A DNA stretch of 64,000 nt from Zygnema cylindricum (lineage: Eukaryota > Streptophyta > Zygnematophyceae > Zygnematales > Zygnemataceae). Positions within the stretch are counted from its first letter, which is position 1. The number at the start of each line of letters is the position of its first letter. Position numbers and translations under genes: made by a program. Where the stretch lies: positions 372,001 to 436,000 of the forward strand of contig JBBHKE010000890.1 in assembly GCA_037447655.1 (NCBI GenBank), given 5' to 3'. This document shows, in pieces, positions 33,616 to 44,917 of this stretch. The notes beneath the pieces are model-generated. The model ran no database searches, had not been told where the DNA came from, and was given only the letters and a program-made list of their open reading frames with translations.

Positions 33616-34617
33616 TGGACTACAGAATACAGGAAGCCTCTAGATAGTGGTTAACTAACCCACTTTAAGCCACGACCACTTCTGCCCAAGAAGGCAAACT
33701 GACAATTTGACTGCACCCCTGTACAGCCTGGACTCCCCTGAGTCCGTAGCAAAAAGAATCACTGAAAACGGCCAACCAGCCGATAAGTTATAGGGTGGCA
33801 AAGATGCCAATTTATACAAACTCTCAAAGAGAGGACTATCTACCTAAATTTTCCTAAGTCCTAGTTTTTCCTACTTCCCTCTCACAACGAACCAATCACA
33901 AAACTGTATAGTACAAGAAAGTACTACTGCCGATGTACTTTCTGTACGGCCTCTGTACGACACGGCCATTAAATGGACGCGTGTCCACTTTCCACTCGTC
34001 CGTACGTTCCTCGGAATTCCCGCGACCGAATGATGTCTTCCCACGTGGCGCCAGGTCATGCCACGTCACTAAATGCCAAAATGACCATTCCGGGATTTCG
34101 GCGATGATGTGCGCCGTTAGATTTGACGTGAAATTTAATCTCGGCCGTAATAAATACTTGCGCGATATTTGTTTCGCTTTCGAAACAAAATGCGCGATAT
34201 CCATTTCAAACAAGTACAGTACTTCGTATTTCGCAGAACTGTATCTATGTGTGGCGTTAAGGGTTTCAGTTAAATGAATCTAGTACATTACAATAGTTTA
34301 AATAGTAATGAAACCCTATATCTCCTAACGGACTTCTACGACAGACTGGTTAGAGCTAACGGCTACGCCGCGCTCTGCCGGTCGGGGGTTCGAGTCCTGC
34401 CGGACTCAACCTTTTGTTGAGAGTGGCTTAAGCCACTCTTTAGTCCTTCCTATGGAGTTGAGGTAGCCATGGCTCCATTGCTCTCTCTCTCTCTCTTTCA
34501 GTGACTACAACAAGTATGGGGGCGAGAGAGAGAGAAGAAATAGAGGCAGGTTGTCTACATTTTCTTTTCTAATAAATTTAGACCTAGAAAATATAATAAA
34601 AACCATTTATTTCAACA
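33596..34617 (-). mobile_element. 5' LTR of copia element C
   Basis: It begins TGGAATTCTGTGTCC and ends TTTCAACA, followed by the target duplication GTTAG. Near identity with the 3' LTR indicates a recent insertion. It carries the same tRNA-like block (B box 34387-34397), hairpin and TTTT. Confidence 0.95.
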
Positions 34618-34622
34618 GTTAG

Positions 34623-36760
34623 CACAATTCATAGCTTCTGCCCAAAAACAGTTCCTTATCTTTTTATCCGTCAACATACTACGAGCACTATCACTTAATG
34701 TCCGATTTAGTCTCTCAGCTACACCATTTTGTTCCGGGTTCTTTGTGACAGTCTTTTGGTGTTGAACCCCTTCCTCTTTCAAGTAATCCTCAAACTCATT
34801 AGAAGTGAATTCCCCCCATTTTCACTTCTCACTCTCTTTATAGGTGTCTCATGAAGGTTTCACCCCATGATTTATATTCCTTAAAATTAGCCGAAGCCTC
34901 AGATTTGTTTTTCAAGAAATATACTCTACAGTATCTAGACCAATCATCAGTGATAGTAAGCATAAATCTTTTCCCTCCAACTGATGGCACTTTGGCCGGT
35001 CCTCATATGTTAGTGTGAACCAAATCTAAAAAATTTTCACCCTTATATGTTGCGGCTTTTGGAAAAGGCAATCTGTGAGCATTTCCTTGAGCACACCCAC
35101 AACAATCATCCAAAGTCTCATCATCTCCAAAATGTATGTCCTCAACTACACCCATTTTCTTCATTTCGTTTAATCTATCTAGATGCATATGTCCCAATCT
35201 TTTATGCCACATCATCATATCACTTATACCAGCATAGTAAACTCCCGTCTTTACATTACTCAAATTCAGCCTAAACATTACTTGCTACCATTTTCAGCTG
35301 TGAAGTACACTTCATTCTCATACCTAACAACAAAGACTCCTTTCTTAGTACTAGTCTCAAAACCCTTATCGTCTAAGACCGACGTAGAGATAAGATTCTT
35401 GTTCAACTCTGGAATCAAAATAACATCAGAGAAAGTGACTATGGATGCCTTTCCATCAACCAAGACTCTCAGATCCACAGATCCCACTAAATAAGTGGTG
35501 ACTATTTTCCCATCCCCATACTCTATCTTTACAGTAGGGATCTTTCTCATTTTGGTAAACAATGGTTTTTTTCTACACATATAAATAGAGGCTCCTGAAT
35601 ACATAATCCATCCTTCTTCAGAAGCTTCTCTTACTCCACTGAAAGCACACTTTTGCCTCTTTGGAATCTCCGGCTCACCTTTCACCTCCAGCTCCTCGTT
35701 GAGGAGAAGTTCTCCATCGTCCTCATCGGAGTCCTCTCCGATGACTTGTGTTGCCACAAATGCCTTCTTTTTCTTTGCGGCTGGTTTTCGGACCTGTTCC
35801 TCCTTCAATCTCAACTCTGACAGTTTAGTAGACTTCGCCATGTAATGTCCCGGCTTCTTACAAAAGTGACAAAGCCCCTTCGGAGGCCTCGATCCAAAGC
35901 CTTCCGATTGATTTCCTCTTCCCCCTCCACCAAAGTTTCCATAAGGTTTCTTGGAATCCTTGTCTCCCCAATTAGTTCCAGGAGCCAATGCCTGAACACT
36001 CTTTCCTCCTCTACGAATCTCAATTGTGTTTTCCCAAACCAAAATCATTCCCACAACGGAGTTCCAGATCCATCGATGATCTGGCATGTCTTGAACCTTG
36101 TTAACAATGTTTTCATAATCAACTGGGAGTTTCATGAACAAAGTATTCACCTTCTTTTTCTCGGTCTCCCTTTTCCCTGCACTCTCTAACTCCATAAATA
36201 ACCCGGCCAAGTCATTACAAAAATCTAACATCTTTCCCCCTTTGTACCCATAAGCTTGTACCTTCTAATCTGCCAGCTTCTTCTGCTGAATCGTACCACT
36301 CTTGTAAATGTTGACAAGTGCCTCCCACAACTCGTCCGCCTTGTCCACATGAAGATGAGGTGTAGCCACTACCTGGGTGAGACGCCCGAGAATAAAATGA
36401 GTCCCCACGGTATTATTGAAATCCCAGATTTCACTATCATTAGCCTCGGTTTTCTGAACACATGCTGCCAAAACCGATCGAGTAGGCAACGGTGTAAGTT
36501 TCTCCTTCCCCTTCTCCTTCCCTATGTCCGACACGATGCTCTGTCCAACATCCTTTTTCGCCTCTGCCCCCGTAGATCCTTCTATGAAACGAGATCCTCC
36601 AAACCCTGGTGGATCTCCCAATTTTGCTGATGGCCTACGCACACGACCACTCACAATGTCCCATAGCTGTTTTTCAACTAGTGCACCCCTTATCATGGTT
36701 TCCCAATAAATGAACCCTGTTCCATTAAAAATGGGCATCGTAGAGGGTGGGCCTATAACC
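34623..36760 (-). pseudogene. Copia element B, 5' part: gag, protease, integrase
   Basis: From 36780 leftward: gag start in the LTR (GFIYWETMIRGALVEKQLW), broken frame, then gag with knuckle CHFCKKPGHYMAKS (last Cys lost), protease region with MYSGAS in place of the usual DSGAS, GAG-pre-integrase (WHKRLGHMH, CCGCAQG) and integrase up to the insertion of element C at 34622. Stops at 36267, 36231 and elsewhere inactivate it. PBS GGTTATAGGCCCA (36748-36760) differs by one base from that of C. Confidence 0.9.
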
Positions 36761-37703
36761 TGTAATTCTGTGACCTCCATTGGTACACAACATGTCCAGC
36801 TTGTGTGAAGCCTCTAGGATAGTATATGCACTTTTGACTTGGAAAAAGAATAAGTCCCACCCTGGGACGAAAAAACTTTGACGGATTACACCCGTGTGCA
36901 ACGTGGACTCCCTTGAGTCTGTTGCAAAAAAAACCACTGAAATTGCTCCCCTGAGCATTAAGTTATGGCTGACCAAAGCTGGTCCATAAATACAGGTGCA
37001 CTCTGGGAGAGAGGCTGAAAAACCAAAAAATATTTTAAGTCCTAAGCTACCTCTTTAAACCTATTACTAGGGTACTAGACCAATCATATGACTGTAAAGT
37101 AGAAGAAGGTATACGTACCGCTCTACTTCTTGTACTGCCATAGTACGGCATGGCCGGTCCACTTATGCGAGTCAGTTCCGGAGCCGTAGTTGCTCCCCCG
37201 TAATATCTGCTCTCCAACCATATGTTGCCACGTGTCATCCGCCGACATCTTGTCCGCAAACCGCCATACTTCTAATCCGGCATTACGGCTCCACTGTGAG
37301 CCGTTCGATCAAATCCGGACATCTGATTTCGTCCGTCGAAATAACATGTCGATTCGGATATTTCGTGCGGTCCGATTTCGTGCGAAATGGTATGTCGCTT
37401 AATTTGTTTAAAAAAAAGGAATATCGGACGCGGTACATATTTGAATAAATATCACGTCATATACGTGTATCGTTCTTCTAAGACCTATTCGATAAGGAGC
37501 ATGGCTAGTTCGTACGGCGATCTTCCAGAGCTCCTTGGATCAATTCCCAAAACTGGTAGAATATGTTTTGCAAGACAATATTAGTAATCTGCCTGTCTCT
37601 TTAGTGCTAGAGGCAGCCAAGGGCTTCGCCTGCAGGTCCTGGTGACTACCATTGCATAGGACCGAGTAAGGTCACAAGAGACTACAAAGACCCTTTTTCA
37701 ACA
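36761..37703 (-). mobile_element. 5' LTR of copia element B
   Basis: Starts TGTAATTCTGTGACC and ends TTTTTCAACA, followed by AAGGG. The tRNA-like block is at about 37466-37552. The hairpin keeps its stem (GGTCCT / AGGACC near 37640-37665), but its loop has drifted. Confidence 0.9.
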
Positions 37704-37708
37704 AAGGG

Positions 37709-38321
37709 GAGATTTGAAATGAAGGATATGGGGGAAGCAAAAAATATTTTGGGAATTCAAGTAGAAAGAGATCGGAAAAGAAAAATTATAAGATTGACTC
37801 AAAAGGAAGCAATAGGGAACATGCTTGAAAAATTTCAGATGGATAAAGGTAACAGTTGTACAACTCTAATGGAGTTAAAGAAAGGAAGTGAGGGGAGTGA
37901 GGAAGAATTAGCCATAGTCTTAGACGAGGAATTATCCCATGAAGAACAAAAGTTCATGAAGACTATTCCTTACAGACAAGTAGTGGGAAGTCTAATCTAT
38001 TTTATGAATTGTACCCGGCCGAATTTAGCTGCAGCTGTAGGAGTGTTGAGTAGAAGTCTAAATGCTCCCACTAAGAAGGATTAGGAGTCAGCTAAGAGAG
38101 TCCTTAGATATTTGATAAGAACTAGGGATCTATGGTTGCATTTGGGTGGGGAGAATACTGGCATCACTACTTGGAGTGATGCAAGTTATGGTGATGCTCC
38201 GATGGGGAGATGCACTTCTGGATATGTATTATATGTGGGTGATGGGGCTTGCTGTTGGAGTAGCAAACAACAAAAGGCTATTGCTCAGTCCACCATGGAG
38301 GCTGAGTATATGGCCTCTTGC
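37709..38321 (+). pseudogene. Copia element A, 3' part: RT end and RNase H
   Basis: It resumes element A directly after element B (RFEMKDMGEAKNILGIQVER), continues through MNCTRPNLAAAVGVLSRSL and into RNase H (TTWSDASYGD, STMEAEYMASC). It is interrupted by a stop near 38083 and then cut by the N gap, so the 3' LTR is not visible. Confidence 0.9.
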
Positions 38322-38331
38322 NNNNNNNNNN
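38322..38331. other. Assembly gap (10 N)
   Basis: Ten N bases truncate the RNase H region of element A. Sequence to the right is unrelated, so the true gap size is unknown. Confidence 0.99.
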
Positions 38332-38357
38332 TTTAACACGCTAAACTTGTTGATACT

Positions 38358-38458
38358 GATCTTGCCTACGTTTGTCATGAGATGTAATCTTGCTTACGTT
38401 TGTTATGAGATGTAATCTTGCCTACGTTTGTCATGAGATGTACTCTTGCCTACGTTTG
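38358..38458. repeat. 28-bp tandem repeat, first array
   Basis: About 3.6 head-to-tail copies of a 28-bp unit containing CTTGCCTACGTTTGTCATGA, with few differences between copies. Confidence 0.85.
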
Positions 38459-38904
38459 TTTGCTCGGACAATTCCATTCCAAGTTAATGCCCTTTTTACA
38501 GCAAAAAATTACTTTCGGCATGAAAAAGCATGTCACCGAATTTTTTTTTTACAGTGTTTTTCTTCGGATGACTTGTTTCCTAAACTAAGAGGTGCAAAAA
38601 ACCCGCATCTACACCTGGCAGCCTAAGTATTAGCCAATGCGGTAGCAGACTGTGAGAGTTATTTGTTCAGGCGCTTAGAGCTTACCTACTCCGGGTCACT
38701 TATTCCAAACTGAGAGTGTCAGACGATGGCGTAACCGATTATGAATCCGACGGTCCACATCTACGCCCAAAAAACGTGGAGAATCAAATCCTTTGTTCAG
38801 TAGGCTTCTTTTTGTGACATTTTTTTTTTAAGCCACTGTACGAAAAAGTACGGCTTTCATTAAAAAACGACATTTTTCCCGTAATTGAACCTTACCTTAA
38901 CAGG

Positions 38905-39013
38905 CTCGTTTGTTTGCATCCGTTCTCATGTAGAGTACTGTTTGCATCCGTTCTAATGTAGAGTATTGTTTGCATTCGTTCTAATGTAGAGTACTGTTTG
39001 CATCCGTTCTAGT
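38905..39013. repeat. 28-bp tandem repeat, second array
   Basis: About 3.7 copies of a different 28-bp unit with core TTTGCATCCGTTCTAATGTA. The array is interrupted at 39014 by a hAT element and its last unit resumes at 43040 (GTTCTAATGTAGAGTACTG). Confidence 0.85.
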
Positions 39014-40337
39014 CATAGTTGTTCAAATCGCACAATTTTTTCCTTTTTTACGATTGAAACGTACAGTTCGTGACTTTTGAAAAAATCGTTAAAAAACGTC
39101 TACTGTAAACTGAAACTGAAGTATTTACAGAAACTTGTAAGCAAATTATCAGAATCGAAATTGTTTTACCTGATATGTACGAATAAAGCGGAAATATGCG
39201 TCAGAAGTTATTGGTATACTTTCCTGTCTGAACTCAACATAAATGCCACAGTTGCACGTTTTAGAATCGAAAAAATGCACGGACATTTTCGAAAGAAGAC
39301 GCGAACGTCACAATTATTTCGCGCGTTCAATTTGAAATTTGTACAGGCGTCTTCTTCAATTTTTTTTTAAAGAAGACGCCATGGAACATTGAAAACAAAA
39401 CCGCGAGGAAGCCGCTTCCCCATATCCTACCCTCCTCCCTCCCAAGCTTTTGACTATCCTCGCCTCCAGACTATGACAAAAGCAATCATGCTCAAAAATC
39501 GAGGAGAGGAGTGGGAGCACATGAAGGTTGCAGACGGTGGGATTCTCCTGACCAACCATTTATGCATTTGTATTTATTACAATTTCGAATATAATGCAAT
39601 TATGTGTCCTCCATTGGACTACAGAATACAGGAAGCTTCTAGATAGTATTTAACAAACCCACTTTAAGCCACGACCACTGCTGCCCAAGAAGGCAAACTG
39701 ACAATTTGACTACACCCTTCTGTAGCCTGGACTGCCTTGAGTCCGTAGAAAAAAGAATCACTGAAAACGGCCAACCAGGCGATACGTTATGAGGCACTAA
39801 AAATGCCAATTTGTACAAACTCTCAAAGGGAGAGTTGACTACCTACCAAAATTTCTAAGCCCTGATTCCTTCTATTAATTTCTATCTACTGAAGTACGGA
39901 CCAATCAAATTACTATACCGTACCAAAAAGTACTACTGCCGGTGTACCTTTTGTAGGGCCTATGTACGACAAGGCTATTAAGTGGACGCGTGTCTGTTTT
40001 TTACTTGTCCGTACATTCCTCAGAATTCCTATGACCGAATGTCATCTCTCCACGTAGGTCCAGGTCATGCCACATCGCAAAACGCCAAGGTGACCACTCC
40101 GGGATTTTGGCGATGACGTGCGCCGTCGGATTCGTAATGAGACCTAATCGTAACCGTTTTAATTACATGCGAGATATTTGTTTCGCTGTCAAACAAATGC
40201 GAGGTATTCATTCTGTAAATAATGTCGTACTAAAATTGTATCTATGCACGCTGTATCTAGTTTTAGTTAAATGGATTTCCTACTACCTAAATGTATATAT
40301 ATCTATCACACTCTATAGCATGTAGCAATGTTCCTGG

Positions 40338-40410
40338 TTTAGTAGGATAAAGCTGACCGCTATCGGCCAGCTTCACGAACAGAAGGTACCGTGTTCAAAT
40401 CCCAGGTCCG
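40338..40410 (+). promoter_or_regulatory. tRNA-like block in solo LTR
   Basis: TTTAGTAGGATAAAGC (D-arm-like) is followed by GTGTTCAAATCCCAGG (B-box-like). It is antisense to the element, as in the other LTRs. Confidence 0.45.
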
Positions 40411-40482
40411 TCAAGACTATTTTTAATAACCTACTAAAAAATAACTGCCTGTTTGAACTAAAGGCAGCCATGGATCAACCAC

Positions 40483-40530
40483 CCTCTCTATCTTTCAGTG
40501 ACTACAACAAGTATGAGGGCTAGAGATAGG
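40483..40530 (+). other. Conserved LTR hairpin (solo LTR)
   Basis: TCTCTA pairs with TAGAGA and CTTTCA with TGAGGG around the loop GTGACTACAACAAGTA. The outer stem differs from that of element C, but both arms have changed together. Confidence 0.6.
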
Positions 40531-42476
40531 AGGCGGAGGCAGGCTGTCTGTCCTTTTTCTTTTTCCTAACATATTAAACCTAGAAAATACATATAGAAAT
40601 CTATGAATTTCAACATATTACGCCCAAGCGACGAGGATCAGAAATTATCTCCTTGGAAACGTAAAAAAAGCAAGGATTAAAGCCTGCACAATGTGCCCAG
40701 ATGAGGTGAAGGAGGAGTTTTGTGCATCGGAAACCCAAAAATCAGCGACTTCCTCTCAAAAACGTGTAATTTCCGACTTGGATGATCTCACCAGCAGTTC
40801 TCAATCGATTCCTAGTCCCAAAGTAAGAGGGGTGCAGACTAGAATACATGATGCTTTTAAAAGGTGTAATAAAAAAGAAGTCGATTTAGCATGGGCCACA
40901 ACTTTCTTCGGCAACGGATTGCCATTTCGACTTTTACAGGATCCATATTTCAAGGCAGCGTTGAATAAGACCGGTGTTCTAGGAGGATCTTACAAGTTAC
41001 AAATCCGTAGTGCAATGAGAAATTTTCTCTTGTTAGAGACCAAGAAGAAGGTGAAGAAAGGTTTAGCAAGTTACGAGGAAACTACTTCTCTCACAGGTGC
41101 CACGGTCACGTCAGACGGGTGGACAACAACCGACGATAAACCTCTCCTAAATATTCTAGCTGTCACCCTAAAAGGTGACATGTTTTTGACGGCGGAAGAC
41201 ACCAGTGGGCATATTAAGGACGCTGAGTTCATATGTCAGGTGTTGGAGAAGGGAGTGCTTGCTATAGAGGTGGAGAATGTGGTGCAGATTATTACCGATT
41301 TTGCCCCAGTGAACAAGGCAGCAGCATCGTTGCTCGCGACAAAGAACCCTTCTATCACGTGGACGCCATGGGCTGCGCACATTCTCGACCTGCTGTTGGA
41401 AGATTGGAGTAGGTTGTCATTTATGTCCAAACCTATCCGAGAGGCGAAAGAAATTATAAAATTCATCACTAATCATAGCATGAGTGTAGCCATATTCAAT
41501 CAAATTTCTGAACTTCGGCTTCTAAAACCTGGAGAGACTAGGTTTGCTACTAATTTTATTATGCTCCATTATTAGATGTGAAAGAGAGTTTGGAGCGTTT
41601 AATGTTTGATAACGAATACAAAGAATGGGTGGGGAAACCTATGTACAGGATAGAGGGGGCTAAGGTTAGGGGCCACATTTTAAGAACGGAGTTTTGGATT
41701 AGAGTGAGTGAAGTCGTGTCAATTTCAGAACCGGTGGTAAGGTTGATGAGGGAGTGCGACAAAGGTGTCCCGAATGTGGGGAAGGTTTACCACGGTTTTT
41801 ACGTGATTGGTCAGTTTTTGGACAATTTAGCTTGCGTTGGAGGAGGTAATATTCACAAGGGCATGGAAACTTTGGAAGAGTTGAAGACGGCTTCGGTGGC
41901 GAGGTGGAAGATGGCCTACAGCCCGATTTATGCGGTCGGTTTTGTACTCGATCCGGAGTATCTGAATCTTGCATATGGGCAACGTGCTAACTCGACAGTT
42001 ATGGACAATTTTGAGATAATGTTGGAGAGGATGTTTCCAAATGTGGAGGAGATAGAAGAAGCACACATGGAATTATCAAAATATAGACTTTTTGAGGGAG
42101 TTTTTGGTAGGGAAATGACAAAATCTTGTGCAAAGAAAATGCCGGCGTGGAAGTGGTGGCATGACTTTGGCCATGCCACTCCTATCTTGCAGAAGGTTGC
42201 AACAAAAATACTTGCGCAATGCTCAGCTGCAAGCTCCTGTGAGCATTATTGGTCAACATATGACCATATACACTCAAAAAAAAGAAATAGATTAACGGCT
42301 AAACGACCAATGATCAGGTATGGGTTTTCACTAATCTCAAACTGTTAAATAAAATAAAGGATGTTAGCTATGAACAGAGCATGGTGGCATGGGAAGAAGA
42401 GGAAAGGGAAGTAGGGGAAGAGGGTTCGGATGAAGACATCATGGACGTCGATGTAGGGGAAGATGATTTAGAGTAG

Positions 42477-43039
42477 AGATAGACGAAAAATATGTAATTT
42501 TTTTTTTATTAATGTGATTGATCTTTTTTAAATATCTTGTTTTTCTATGTCGTGCAAATTGTTGAATGTGAAAAATCAAGAATGTCATTAGTTCTTGGTT
42601 TGTATTTTATTTTTTTGGAGTAATGCGCTGTCTGCGAGATAGAGAAAGAAGGCACACAGAAGGCGGCCATGTCTGTCTGTCAGATAGGCTCGGACAGATG
42701 AAATTTCACAAAATTTTACCTTTGTGACATTTGAACCTGGGTACGTCACGTCCGCAGCATAACCTAAGGTGGACGACTAGACTACCGGTTGGTGAAAAAG
42801 TTTCGATACCGGCATAGTGTGTGATAAAAATATAAAGGGTTTATTGTTTTACCGCTCATTTAACTGAAAAGACTTGAAAACTGCGTTATATGTAATAGTT
42901 TTTTGTTTTTTTATGTACGGAATAGTACGAAAGGCAATTCATTAACGATTTTTACGATTTGATCAAAAGGTTTAATGCGTTTGTTACGTATAATTCGTCG
43001 CGTACGGTACGTTCGCACTAATCGCCGTGAACAACTATG
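42477..43039. other. 3' untranslated and subterminal part of the hAT element
   Basis: Non-coding, with TACGG/GTACG words towards the right end (42917-43018), as at the left end. These may be transposase binding sites. Confidence 0.5.
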
Positions 43040-43313
43040 GTTCTAATGTAGAGTACTGTACAGTACAATACTGTTCAGTAAAATAGTGTACTATACAGTA
43101 CACGATGAATCGTTATTAGCTTGTTGAACGCTAATTTGGTTCCCACAAATTTTTCCCAAATTCTCAAATAGATAATATTTCTTAAAATAGAATCTTATAT
43201 TTCAATCGTAACAGTCAGATCCCTGACTGGACATGCGTGTACAAAAAAAATGTTTATTGGACATGCGTCTACCGAAAAAAATATTTAAACATAAGAAAAA
43301 AATATTAACGCTA

Positions 43314-43516
43314 CACCGCCAATCGCTATTAGCGTACAAGTTTTTTTAGCTTACTGGAATAAATACCATTATTAACGCTAATTGGGAATTTGGAAATTTT
43401 CAAAGAAATCGTTTTCTCTAATTAGGAATTAGGATATTTTTTAAATAGCATCGATAACTCTATTTGAGAATTTGAGAAAAAAAAAACGTTCAATGCGCTA
43501 ATAGTGATTGGCGGTG
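43314..43516. mobile_element. MITE, CACCGCC family, complete
   Basis: Inverted ends CACCGCCAATCGCTATTAGCG and CGCTAATAGTGATTGGCGGTG, flanked by TA on both sides. 203 bp, AT-rich, non-coding. A TA target duplication suggests a Tc1/mariner-type MITE. Confidence 0.8.
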
Positions 43517-43523
43517 TACTATA

Positions 43524-43697
43524 CACCGCGAATCGTAATTTGAGTTAAAACACTAATTCCGTCACCCTTGATTTTGACTCTTTCACTATAAATAGAGTGT
43601 ACAATTCTAAATTGTTCTTTACATTATTTAAGGTACTTTCTGAATCAGTTAACAACTCGAATATAGTGTCATTTTCAGTAGTGTGGCGTACGGTCGG
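43524..43697. mobile_element. Partial MITE of the CACCGCC family
   Basis: CACCGCGAATCG after TA at 43522-43523 is a variant left end. No matching right end is clear before the next copy begins. Confidence 0.4.
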
Positions 43698-43699
43698 TA

Positions 43700-43905
43700 C
43701 ACCGCCAATCGCTATTAGCATAGTGTACGCTAATTTCGTCCCTTTTTTTTTCTCAAATAAATTATCCATACTAATTTAAAACAACCCTAATTCGTAATTA
43801 AAGTAAACCATTTTTTCAAAAAATTCCAAATTCCCAATTAGCGTAAACCACGCTAATTATTCATATACGCCAAAGAAACTACTACGCTAATAGCGATTGG
43901 CGGTG
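43700..43905. mobile_element. MITE, CACCGCC family, complete
   Basis: Inverted ends CACCGCCAATCGCTATTAGC and GCTAATAGCGATTGGCGGTG with TA on both sides. 206 bp, non-coding. Confidence 0.85.
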
Positions 43906-44239
43906 TACCTAACAGTGCAAAATTGTAATTTATTAACTACAAGAGCACTTTATTAACTAGAAAATTACAAAAAACGATTTAACACAGGTCGTTATCATGT
44001 AACTATGTTTTCGCAAACCGCGTAATGGAAACGTCATAATGACGTAAAACTGTACGTTTTGTCAGATTCTGTATATGTACCTAATTTACAACAAAGATAT
44101 TTAGCGTGGATATTTTGTACGGAAAGAAACCAAGATTAGAGTTAATGATAAATTATAGTATTTTTTTTTAGAAGGGTTAAGTACCCAAATTCGAGTAAAC
44201 ATAAATATTGTTTTAATTGGCAAAAGAAACTTTTCCAAC

Positions 44240-44720
44240 TAACGGTGAACCTCCATAAGGAGAAAAGTGGGGTTGTTTGCTGGAAGAAGTACATTTTCGT
44301 ACATATCCAGCTCATTTTCGTACAGAGCCGTACTGTTTTCTTTTCATTTTTTATAAAACATGATTATTGGAGATTCGTCAAGATTCTCCAAACTTCTGGG
44401 CGAATGGAGAAACGGCGTAATAGTGATACACGGTGTACTATACTGTAGTTCTAAAAATGCTATGAGTACTATTCAACATTTTAACTGTCGTACAACAAAA
44501 CATGACAAACGAAAAACATCACGGGGAACTGATATAGACAGGGAATTGTTAATCGTAGAGACATTTTTTGCTACGCGCAGGTAGTCGCGTCAACTTTTCA
44601 AAAATTGTACATTTTAACTGCAGATTAGTACAAGTTTTATGCTTGACGGTTAATCTGTCGAACAACTTTGGTTTGCAAAATATTGTAACGACCGGCTAAA
44701 AAAGCGTCGCGTTTCGAACG
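44240..44720. repeat. Dispersed repeat segments, inverted elsewhere
   Basis: 44244-44410 (GAACCTCC..., GGAGATTCGTCAAGATTCTC) recurs inverted at about 53135-53330. 44560-44710 recurs inverted at 48240-48445, where it forms one arm of a foldback. No coding potential is seen. Confidence 0.55.
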
Positions 44721-44917
44721 ACGACCGTCATGAAAAAACAACAGCTCACACGGACTTCCAAGGTTTACTGTAACAAAACTGAGGCAGCCACATGTCAAAT
44801 AAATTGTTGCGGGCATTTACTTTCTCACTTCAGCGGAATTGAGCTTCATTTGAAACGAAATAACTTCGTACAAGATAAGAAAACGTACCCACGTAAAAAT
44901 ATAAATAAAACTAAAGG

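Larger units (their letters stand above)
39595..40615 (-). mobile_element. Solo copia LTR inside the hAT transposase
   Basis: Starts TGCAATTATGTGTCCTCC and ends TTTCAACA. Flanks are TATAA (39590-39594) and TATTA (40616-40620), one mismatch. No internal element sequence remains, so LTR-LTR recombination removed it. It has the tRNA-like block (40338-40410; B box TGTTCAAATCC), the hairpin and TTTTT at 40554-40558. Confidence 0.9.
39464..42476 (+). pseudogene. hAT transposase (BED finger, DUF659, hATC), disrupted
   Basis: The N-terminal BED half is at about 39480-39594 (EEWEHMKVADGG). After the solo LTR the frame resumes at 40616 with ATRIRNYLLG and ACTMCPDEVKEEF, the second half of the finger (Y where His is usual). 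DUF659 follows (SDGWTTTDDKPLLN, TDFAPVNKAAASLL, TPWAAHILDLLLEDW, TRFATNF). A one-base frameshift lies near 41572 before the hATC part (PIYAVGFVLDPEYLN, WWHDFGH, CSAASSCEHYWSTYDHIHSK). A second frameshift near 42307 separates an acidic tail (MVAWEEEEREVGEEGSDED) ending at 42476. The gene is dead through the LTR plus two frameshifts. The exact start of the N-terminal exon is uncertain. Confidence 0.85.
39014..43039 (+). mobile_element. hAT transposon, CATAGTTGTTC family
   Basis: Left end CATAGTTGTTCA, right end TGAACAACTATG. The flanking 8 bp are GTTCTAGT (39006-39013) and GTTCTAAT (43040-43047), one mismatch, both falling inside a tandem-repeat unit. It encodes a BED/DUF659/dimerisation-domain transposase on the plus strand and holds a solo LTR. 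Without the LTR it would be about 3 kb, a normal hAT size. Confidence 0.88.

Noticed and set aside
38358-38458. CRISPR-like array
   Set aside because: Units are contiguous with no spacers and the genome is eukaryotic.
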